DNA of 7,166 nucleotides from Streptomyces katrae (GTDB lineage: Bacteria > Actinomycetota > Actinomycetes > Streptomycetales > Streptomycetaceae), in the NCBI RefSeq assembly GCF_000966975.1, contig NZ_JZWV01000886.1, forward strand, positions 1 to 7,166, given 5' to 3'. Below are positions 1 to 5,338 of the stretch, piece after piece (the stretch's first letter is position 1; each line of letters begins with the position of its first letter). The notes under the pieces were generated by a model. It ran no database searches. It saw nothing but the letters and a program-made list of their open reading frames with translations, and was not told where the DNA came from. The position numbers and the translations under genes are program-made.

Positions 1-497
1 GCGCCGGACCGCTGTGGCAGAGCCGGTTCCGCGCGATCGCCGCGTCCTACCCGGACGTGGAGTGCGACCACCTGTACGTCGACGCCGCGGCCATGGAACT
101 GATCCGCGACCCGGCCCGCTTCGACGTGGTGGTGGCCGGAAACCTCTTCGGGGACATCCTCAGCGACGAGGCCTCCATGCTCGCCGGCGGGCTCGGGGTC
201 GCGCCCTCGGCGAGCTACGACCCGGACGACACCGAATTCGCCGGCGTGTTCGAGGCGGTGCACGGCAGCGCCCCCGACCTCGTCGGCACGGGGCGCGCCA
301 ACCCGCTGGCATCCGTGATGAGTTACTCGATGATGCTGGACCGGCTGGGACTGCGCGCCGCGCACGCCGCCGTGGAGCGCGCCGTCGACGAGGTGCTGTG
401 CGGGGACCTGTTGACCCCCGACCTGGGCGGCACCGCGCGCACCGGTGAGGTGGGCGACCTGATTTGCCGGGCGGTCGCCCGGCACGACAAGGACTGA
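1..497 (+). CDS. Isopropylmalate/(homo)isocitrate dehydrogenase-family enzyme, 3' part only
   Basis: This is the C-terminal ~164 residues of a beta-decarboxylating dehydrogenase; the reading frame (first full codon at position 3) is open to the window edge, so the N-terminus lies outside. Members oxidise a 2-hydroxy-acid carrying a neighbouring carboxylate and release CO2 to give a 2-oxo acid, using NAD(P)+ and Mg2+ or Mn2+. Visible are the metal/substrate block YVDAAAMELIRDP and GNLFGDILSDEAS, with the three expected aspartates (codons near 81, 153 and 165), and the cofactor loop FEAVHGSAPDLVGTGRANP. The Asp in GSAPD matches the NAD+-preferring residue of Thermus isopropylmalate dehydrogenase. 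The C-terminal TPDLGGTARTGEV block is also typical. FEAVHGSAPD resembles isocitrate/homoisocitrate-type enzymes more than the FEPVHGSAPD of most LeuB proteins, so the substrate cannot be fixed. An aminotransferase gene follows 5 nt after the stop, which suggests that the 2-oxo acid product is transaminated. The family is certain; pathway LeuB versus a dedicated homologation enzyme is open. Confidence 0.9.
   Translation, partial: AGPLWQSRFRAIAASYPDVECDHLYVDAAAMELIRDPARFDVVVAGNLFGDILSDEASMLAGGLGVAPSASYDPDDTEFAGVFEAVHGSAPDLVGTGRANPLASVMSYSMMLDRLGLRAAHAAVERAVDEVLCGDLLTPDLGGTARTGEVGDLICRAVARHDKD
489..493 (+). promoter_or_regulatory. Ribosome binding site for the class IV aminotransferase
   Basis: AAGGA lies inside the last codons of the upstream dehydrogenase gene, 9 nt before ATG 503. 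It supports ATG 503 over the in-frame TTG at 464, which would add 13 unconserved residues lying inside the dehydrogenase gene. Confidence 0.65.
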
Positions 498-502
498 GAA
501 CG

Positions 503-1411
503 ATGAACGAACCAGCGAAGCTCATGTGGTGGCAGGGCAGCGTGGTCCCCTCCGGGGACTCCGCCCTGACGCTCGCCAACCACAGCCTCCACTACGGGCT
601 CTGCGTCTTCGAGGGGATCTCCGCCTTCCCCTCCGCGGAGGGCGGCCACCACGTCTTCCGGCTCGAGGAGCACATGACCCGGTTCGCCGAGTCGTGCCGC
701 CTGGTGGGGATCTCGCTCGCGCAGTCCCCCGCCGAGCTGGCCGCCGCCTGCCACGCGACGCTGACCGCCAACGGCCTGCGCCGGGCCTACCTGCGCCCCA
801 TCGCCTTCCTCGGCGACGGGGTCCTGGGCCTCGCGGCGCCCGGCGCCGAGGCCCAGGTGGCGGTGCTGGCCTTCGACGTCTCCTCCTTCGATTCGGTGAT
901 CCGCGCCCAGCGGCCGCGGCTGACCCTGTCGTCGGTCGCCCGGCTCAGCCCGCACGCCTTCCCGACCAAGGCGAAGGTGTCCGCCGGCTACCTGGGCTCG
1001 CGGACCGCCTGGACGGACGCCCGGCAGCGCGGCTACGACGACGCCCTGCTGCTGGACGACACGGGCTTCGTCGCCGAGTGCACCGTTCAGAACGTCTTCG
1101 GCGTACGCGGCCGTACGCTGCTGGTGCCCGACTCCCCCGCCGCCCTCGACGGGATCACCGTGGACTCCGTGATCGAGATCGCGGCCGGCCTCGGGTACGA
1201 GGTGGACCGGAGCCCGCTGGCCGCGGCGGACCTGGCCGCCTGCGACGCGCTGTGCGTGGCCAGCACCGCCGGCGGGGTGCGCCCCGTGCAGTGCCTGGAC
1301 GACACCGTCTTCGACACGGACAACGCCGTGGTCGCCGAGATCGTCCGCGACTACCGGCAGGCCGAACTGGGTCTGCTGCCGGGTCACGAGCGGTGGGCGG
1401 CCCGTCCATGA
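503..1411 (+). CDS. Class IV (branched-chain type) PLP aminotransferase
   Basis: The 302-residue cytosolic protein has the length and fold signature of IlvE-type aminotransferases, which move an amino group, usually from glutamate, onto a 2-oxo acid. Visible features are N-terminal MWWQGSVVPSGDS (cf. IWFNG in IlvE), HYGLCVFEGISAF at residues 30-42, AYLRPIAF at 96-103 with the carboxylate-binding Arg98, the PLP lysine K158 in TKAKVSAGYLGS, GYDDALLLDDTGFVAE ending at Glu192, GIT at 217-219 and the phosphate-binding STAGGVRPV at 254-262. Several consensus BCAT positions differ: GIRxY is GISAF, SEGAGEN is AECTVQN and GITRD is GITVD. These differences suggest a substrate other than the usual branched-chain 2-oxo acids. 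The gene follows the dehydrogenase by 5 nt and its TGA overlaps the next ATG (ATGA), so it is part of an operon. It could finish a homologation pathway as HtyB does for homotyrosine. D-amino acid transaminase or aminodeoxychorismate lyase activity is less likely but belongs to the same fold. Confidence 0.9.
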   Translation: MNEPAKLMWWQGSVVPSGDSALTLANHSLHYGLCVFEGISAFPSAEGGHHVFRLEEHMTRFAESCRLVGISLAQSPAELAAACHATLTANGLRRAYLRPIAFLGDGVLGLAAPGAEAQVAVLAFDVSSFDSVIRAQRPRLTLSSVARLSPHAFPTKAKVSAGYLGSRTAWTDARQRGYDDALLLDDTGFVAECTVQNVFGVRGRTLLVPDSPAALDGITVDSVIEIAAGLGYEVDRSPLAAADLAACDALCVASTAGGVRPVQCLDDTVFDTDNAVVAEIVRDYRQAELGLLPGHERWAARP

Positions 1412-2777
1412 GCGGCACACGCGGCGACGCACCCGTGGTCGACCTGTACGACCGCCTCCCCGAGGAGGCGCGCGGCCGGATCGCCGCGCTCGGCCGGGAG
1501 CACTGGCGGCGGGGGCACGCCGGCGTGCCGCGCCTGGCGGACTCCTGGTGCCCCACCCGTCCCCTGCTGCTGGACGCCGAGGCGTACGAGCTGGTCGGCG
1601 CGGTCGCCGACCGTGCGGCGGGCCTGGTCCTCCAGGCGTGCCTGCGCCGGGTGTCGACCGCCGGGGAGCTGCTGGAGGCGCTGTCCATGCCGCTGAGCCA
1701 GTTCCCGCTGCTCGACCCGGCCGAGGCGCTCACGGAGCGGCTGCTGACCTCGATGCGCGCCGACGTGATGGTCGAGCGGGGCGTCCCCAAGGTCGTCGAG
1801 CTCAACATCGACGGGGCGATCGGCGGAGCCATCGAGGCCGACCTCATCGCCGGGCAGTTCCAGGAGGTGTACGCCGGCCCGGGAGCCGCCGGGAACCCGT
1901 CGGAGGTCCTGCTGCGCACCCCGCCGTCCGCGGTCGACGCCTTCTTCACCGAACTGGTCTCCTTCCTCGGCCTGACCGAGGGGGGCTGCCTCGTCGTGCC
2001 CGTCTTCCACGAGGAGGGCCTCGACTACCTGGCGGACCTGGACGAGTTCGTCGCCTTCCTCGACCCCATGGCCGAACGGGGCAAGGCGCACGGCATCACC
2101 GTGGTCGGGTACCCGCTGGACGGGCTGACCCTCGACGACCGGCAGCGGCTGCGGGCCGGCGAGCACGTCGCGGACGGGGTGTTCCGCCTCTTCCTGCCCG
2201 TCGAGCAGGGCGGTCCCGGGCTCGACGCCCTGGGCGCGGCCCTGCGCGCGGGCACGGCCCGGATGTACACCCCCGAGGCGACCAGCCCGGTCAGCGACAA
2301 GCGGGCGCTGGCCTGGCTGTGGGAGGACCTCGGCCTGCTCGACCCGCAGGACCGGGACTTCGTACGCCGGCACGTGCCGTACACCGTGATCGCCGGGGCG
2401 GACGCCCTGGGCGAGGAGCGGGCCTCGCTGGTGCTCAAGCCCGGCGACGGCTACGGCGGCGCCGGGGTGACCCTGGGCCGCTCGGTGGAGCAGGAGGAGT
2501 GGCGGGAGCGGGCCTGGCAGCCGCCGGACCGGGCGACCACATCCTCCAGCGGGTGGTGGAGGCCGACCTCGTCACCTTCGAGTTCGCGCACGAGACCACC
2601 GGGGAGATCCGCAGCGCCGCCGTGCCCTGCGTCCTCGGGCCGATGATGTACGGCCGCGGGCTCTCGGGGATCTACGTCCGGCACGGCAGTCCCAAGCGGG
2701 GCGACCTCATCAACACGCACCAGGGCGCTGCCTCCAACAGCGTGCTGGTCGTGGACAGTCCGACGGCCGGACGATGA
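1408..2777 (+). pseudogene. Circularly permuted type ATP-grasp ligase-like protein, frame broken near 2510-2525
   Basis: Translation from ATG 1408 (overlapping the aminotransferase stop as ATGA) gives a family-like protein as far as residue ~368, then ~44 unrelated residues and a stop at 2644-2646. The genuine C-terminus continues in the frame one base earlier, from about 2514 to TGA 2775-2777, with GPGDHILQRVVEADLV, GPMMYGRGLSGIYVRHG and INTHQGAASNSVLVV. Spliced together the protein would be ~456 residues, a normal length for this group. Features of the intact part are VVELNIDGAIGG (residues 129-140; Glu131 and Asn133), a TSPVSDKRALAWLW segment (292-305), HVPYT (322-326) and the nucleotide-binding LVLKPGDGYGGAGV with Lys344 and its glycine loop. 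Such enzymes typically activate a carboxylate as acyl phosphate and join it to an amine, but no specific substrate can be read here. The rejoined stop overlaps the MFS start by ATGA, which argues that the ancestral gene was intact. No slippery heptamer was seen at the junction, so a one-base deletion (mutation or sequencing error) is more likely than programmed frameshifting. Confidence 0.8.
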
Positions 2778-4003
2778 ACGGCGAAGGGACGCGCGCCCCC
2801 ACCCTGCTGGACCCGCTGCGGCAGCGGAGCTTCCGCTGCCTGGCGGGCGGCCGCATGGCCACCTACTTCGCCAACGCCATGGCTCCGATCGTGCTCTCCT
2901 TCGCCGTGCTCGACCTGACCGGGTCGCTGGTCGACCTCGGGATCGTGGTCGGGGCCCGGTCGGTGGCCAATGTGGCGCTGCTGCTGTTCGGCGGGGTGAT
3001 CGCCGACCGGCTGCCGCGCAGGCTGGTGCTCCAGGGGTCGAGCGTGGCCGCCGGGCTGGCCCAGGCCGTGATCGCGGCGAGCGTGCTGCTGGGCTTCGCC
3101 TCGATCCCCGTGCTGGTCGTGATCAGCGTGATCAACGGCATGGTGTCCGCGCTGTCCCTGCCTGCGGCGGCCGCCCTCGTGCCGCAGACCGTTCCGCACG
3201 AGATGATCCGGCCGGCCAACGCGGTGGTCCGGATGGCCGTCAACGCGGGCATGGTCCTCGGCGCCTCGGCCGGCGGCATCGTGGTGGGCCTCGCGGGCCC
3301 CGGCTGGGGCATCGCCGTCAACGCGGCGGTGTTCCTGGTGGCAGGACTGTGTTTCGCCGGGCTGCGGACGGCGGGGACGCCCGCGGCGCCGGCCGGGCCG
3401 GCCCGGCCGCTGGCCGAACTACGCGAGGGCTGGTCGGAGTTCACCTCCCGGACCTGGGTGTGGGTGGTGGTGCTCCAGTTCCTGGTCATCAACGCGGTGG
3501 TTTCCGGCGGGCTCCAGGTCCTCGGGCCGACGATCGCCGACCAGACCTTCGGACGGACGACCTGGGGGCTGCTGCTCGCCGCGCAGACGGCCGGCGCGTT
3601 CGCGGGCGGGTTCGCGGCCGTCGGGGCGTTCGAGGCGGTGCCGCTGCTCGCCCTCGGGACGACCTCGCACGTCGCCCTGCTGGTGGCCGCGATGTTCATC
3701 AACGGTGTGGCCCTGGAACAACTGGCCGTCGCCTGGGACGTGTCCCTCCAGGAGAACATTCCGCAGGAGCGGCTGGCGCGGGTCTACTCCTACGACGCGC
3801 TCGGCTCCTTCGTGGCCATCCCGGTCGGGGAGGTGGCCGCGGGCCCGATCGCGCTGCACGCGGGCATCGACACCACGCTCGTGACCGGCGCCGTGCTCGT
3901 CCTCGCGGCCACCGGACTGGCCCTGTGCAGCTCCAGCGTGCGCCGCCTGACCGTGAAGCCGGCCGCGCCGCCGCACCGGCCCGCAGGGGAGGTGGCCGCA
4001 TGA
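2774..4003 (+). CDS. MFS exporter (EntS/DHA3-like drug or siderophore efflux type)
   Basis: This 409-residue integral membrane protein of the major facilitator superfamily probably exports the cluster product in exchange for protons and may also protect the producer. Hydrophobic segments lie at roughly residues 28-48, 52-75, 84-107, 110-132, 150-173 and 176-197, then a Pro/Ala-rich central loop (198-222), then 227-250, 263-283, 285-320, 340-362 and 367-386. The cytoplasmic motif A between helices 2 and 3 is clear (GGVIADRLPRR, residues 73-83). The late block LQENIPQERLARVYSYDALGSF (split here at residues 325-335 and 336-346) is characteristic of the MFS_3/EntS-like branch. The region between helix 8 (GAFAGG) and helix 10 (INGV) is ~15 residues shorter than in EntS and lacks the usual basic loop before helix 9. 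ATG 2774 overlaps the ATP-grasp stop (ATGA), and no strong Shine-Dalgarno is present, so translation is probably coupled. The transported substrate is unknown. Confidence 0.88.
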   Translation: MNGEGTRAPTLLDPLRQRSFRCLAGGRMATYFANAMAPIVLSFAVLDLTGSLVDLGIVVGARSVANVALLLFGGVIADRLPRRLVLQGSSVAAGLAQAVIAASVLLGFASIPVLVVISVINGMVSALSLPAAAALVPQTVPHEMIRPANAVVRMAVNAGMVLGASAGGIVVGLAGPGWGIAVNAAVFLVAGLCFAGLRTAGTPAAPAGPARPLAELREGWSEFTSRTWVWVVVLQFLVINAVVSGGLQVLGPTIADQTFGRTTWGLLLAAQTAGAFAGGFAAVGAFEAVPLLALGTTSHVALLVAAMFINGVALEQLAVAWDVSLQENIPQERLARVYSYDALGSFVAIPVGEVAAGPIALHAGIDTTLVTGAVLVLAATGLALCSSSVRRLTVKPAAPPHRPAGEVAA

Positions 4004-4080
4004 CCCCGACCACCGCGGCACCACCGCGACGAACAGCACCGCAATCAGGGGGACCACCATGCCGCACGGCATATCTCTAG
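4000..4080 (+). CDS. Possible 26-residue ATGA-coupled small ORF between MFS and DAHP synthase
   Basis: ATG 4000 overlaps the MFS stop as ATGA and opens a 26-codon frame (starting MTPTTAAPP, ending CRTAYL) that stops with TAG at 4078-4080, 22 nt inside the DAHP synthase gene in another frame. The peptide is Pro/Ala/Thr-rich, has no recognisable domain and contains no Trp or Phe run that would suggest attenuation. It might carry ribosomes from the MFS gene to the DAHP synthase start, or be chance. It fills the only gap between these two genes. Confidence 0.15.
   Translation: MTPTTAAPPRRTAPQSGGPPCRTAYL
4047..4053 (+). promoter_or_regulatory. Ribosome binding site for DAHP synthase
   Basis: AGGGGGA ends 5 nt before ATG 4059. 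It is the clearest Shine-Dalgarno in the window and fixes the DAHP synthase start. Confidence 0.65.
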
Positions 4081-5276
4081 TCGACAAACCGGGCTGGTAC
4101 GGAGGGGAACCGTATCCGGCCGACGCCCTCGACCACATCTCCGCACTGCCCGCCCTTCAGCAGCCCGACTGGGCCGGCCACGAGGACCTCCCCGCGGCCG
4201 TCGGGGAACTGCGCCACGCGCCGGGGCTCGTCGGTCCCGGCGAGGTGAAGGCCTTCGGTCTGCTCGTCGCCGAGGCCGCGCGGGGCGACGTGAACATCCT
4301 GCAGGCCGGGGACTGTGCCGAGGATCCGGCGGACAGCACGCCCGAGGCCGTGCGGGCCAAGGTCGGCATGCTCGACGCCCTCGCCGCCGCGTTCTCGGAG
4401 ATCACCGGTCGGCCGACGGTACGGGTGGGCCGCATGGCCGGCCAGTACGCCAAGCCGCGCTCCCGCCCCACCGAGCGCCACGGGGGCCGTGAACTCCCGG
4501 TCTTCCGGGGTCACATGGTCAACGGTCCGGAGCCGGACGCCGCCGCCCGCGTCCACGAGCCGCGCAGGCTGACGGACTGCTACCGGGCGGCGCTGTCGGT
4601 GCACTCCGCGCTGCGGACGGACACCGGGTGGAACCGCGCCAGGACCTGGACCAGCCACGAGGCCCTCGTCATGGACTACGAACTGCCCCTGGTCCGCGGG
4701 GACGGCTCGGGGCGGGCCTTCCTCTCCTCGACGCACTGGCCCTGGATCGGTGAACGCACCCGCTCCGCCCGTGGGGCCCACGTACGACTGCTCGCCGAGG
4801 TGGACAACCCGGTCGCCTGCAAGGTCGGGCCGACGATGACCCCGGCGGAACTGCTGGAGCTGTGCGGGCTGCTGGACCCGGAGCGGCAGCCCGGGCGGCT
4901 CACCCTCATCGCCCGGCAGGGGGCCGGCGCGGTGCGGCGCGGCCTTCCCGCGCTCGTGGAGTGCGTGCGCCGGGCCGGGCATCCCGTGGTCTGGATGTGC
5001 GACCCGATGCACGGAAACACGGTCACCACCCCGGCCGGCCGCAAGACCCGCCTCGTCGAGGAGGTCGTCCGCGAGGTCCGGGGCTTCCGGCAGGCCGTGG
5101 AGTGCGCCGGCGGGACCGCGGGAGGACTCCACCTGGAGGCCACACCGGACGACGTGCTGGAGTGCGTGGCCGACGCCGACGGCATCGCCGGGCTCGACGG
5201 GCGGCCCAGACCGCTGTGCGACCCCCGGCTGAACCTGGAGCAGGCCGCCACGGCCGTGTCCGCCTGGGGCGTCTGA
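4059..5276 (+). CDS. Class II 3-deoxy-D-arabino-heptulosonate 7-phosphate (DAHP) synthase, short secondary-metabolism form
   Basis: The enzyme condenses phosphoenolpyruvate and erythrose 4-phosphate to DAHP, the first step of the shikimate pathway. The 405-residue protein shows the plant/actinobacterial class II family motifs in order: LQQPDW (33-38), LQAGDCAE (81-88), VRVGRMAGQYAKPRS (121-135), FRGHMVNG (149-156), TSHEAL (198-203), WIGERTR (229-235), CKVGPTMTP (254-262), LIARQGAGAVR (283-293), WMCDPMHGNT (312-321), GGLHLEAT (355-362) and CDPRLN (387-392). By comparison with the Mycobacterium tuberculosis enzyme, the metal ligands are Cys86, His318, Glu360 and Asp388. The ~45-residue stretch present in ~450-residue housekeeping AroH-type proteins between the ALRTD and TWTSHEA regions is missing, as in phenazine PhzC (type II-beta). 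That insert carries helices used for allosteric feedback, so the enzyme is probably insensitive to aromatic amino acids. Inside a biosynthetic cluster this points to boosting chorismate or aromatic precursor supply. The gene starts 55 nt after the MFS stop with its own RBS. Confidence 0.95.
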   Translation: MPHGISLVDKPGWYGGEPYPADALDHISALPALQQPDWAGHEDLPAAVGELRHAPGLVGPGEVKAFGLLVAEAARGDVNILQAGDCAEDPADSTPEAVRAKVGMLDALAAAFSEITGRPTVRVGRMAGQYAKPRSRPTERHGGRELPVFRGHMVNGPEPDAAARVHEPRRLTDCYRAALSVHSALRTDTGWNRARTWTSHEALVMDYELPLVRGDGSGRAFLSSTHWPWIGERTRSARGAHVRLLAEVDNPVACKVGPTMTPAELLELCGLLDPERQPGRLTLIARQGAGAVRRGLPALVECVRRAGHPVVWMCDPMHGNTVTTPAGRKTRLVEEVVREVRGFRQAVECAGGTAGGLHLEATPDDVLECVADADGIAGLDGRPRPLCDPRLNLEQAATAVSAWGV

Positions 5277-5295
5277 GCGCCCCCAACCCCTCTTC

Positions 5296-5317
5296 ACCAG
5301 CTGGTCTTTTCATTTTC
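5296..5317 (+). promoter_or_regulatory. Palindrome ACCAGCTGGT followed by T-rich tract (operator or weak terminator?)
   Basis: A perfect 10-bp inverted repeat (ACCAG/CTGGT, 5296-5305) is followed directly by CTTTTCATTTTC. As a hairpin it would have a stem of only 3 bp with a 4-nt loop, too weak for a standard intrinsic terminator. As DNA it could be a short regulator half-site pair. A 10-bp palindrome can also arise by chance. Confidence 0.2.
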
Positions 5318-5323
5318 TGCAAC

Positions 5324-5329
5324 GGGGGA
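5324..5329 (+). promoter_or_regulatory. Ribosome binding site for the NRPS gene
   Basis: GGGGGA lies 9 nt before ATG 5339. No competing start with a better signal is seen, and the A-domain homology begins within ~25 residues of this ATG. Confidence 0.6.
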
Positions 5330-5338
5330 ACAACCGAG

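Larger units (their letters stand above)
5277..5338 (+). other. 62-bp intergenic gap before the NRPS gene
   Basis: This is the longest non-coding stretch in the window, clearly richer in A/T than its surroundings. It holds a 10-bp perfect palindrome, a T-rich run and the NRPS ribosome binding site. I found no convincing -35/-10 promoter pair. The genes on both sides point the same way, so transcription may continue through it. Confidence 0.5.

Noticed and set aside
464..502. In-frame TTG at 464 as an earlier start for the aminotransferase
   Set aside because: It would overlap the dehydrogenase coding end and add 13 unconserved residues. ATG 503 has AAGGA at suitable spacing and matches the family N-terminus.
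526..1407. Upstream open extension of the ATP-grasp frame back to 526
   Set aside because: That part is an alternate-frame reading of the aminotransferase gene with an Arg/Pro-rich nonsense sequence; the family-like protein begins at ATG 1408.
323..1432. 369-codon open frame on the - strand over the dehydrogenase and aminotransferase genes
   Set aside because: It spans two well-supported + strand genes and has no family motifs; GC-rich DNA leaves such antisense frames open by chance.
2490..2530. Programmed -1 ribosomal frameshift in the ATP-grasp gene
   Set aside because: No X-XXY-YYZ slippery heptamer is visible at the junction, and this family is not known to need frameshifting; a missing base is the simpler explanation.
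4077..5297. 406-codon open frame on the - strand opposite DAHP synthase
   Set aside because: The + strand frame carries every class II DAHP synthase motif; the antisense frame carries none.
5296..5317. Rho-independent terminator after DAHP synthase
   Set aside because: The hairpin would have only a 3-bp stem and the T tract is interrupted, so it is listed only as a low-confidence regulatory candidate.
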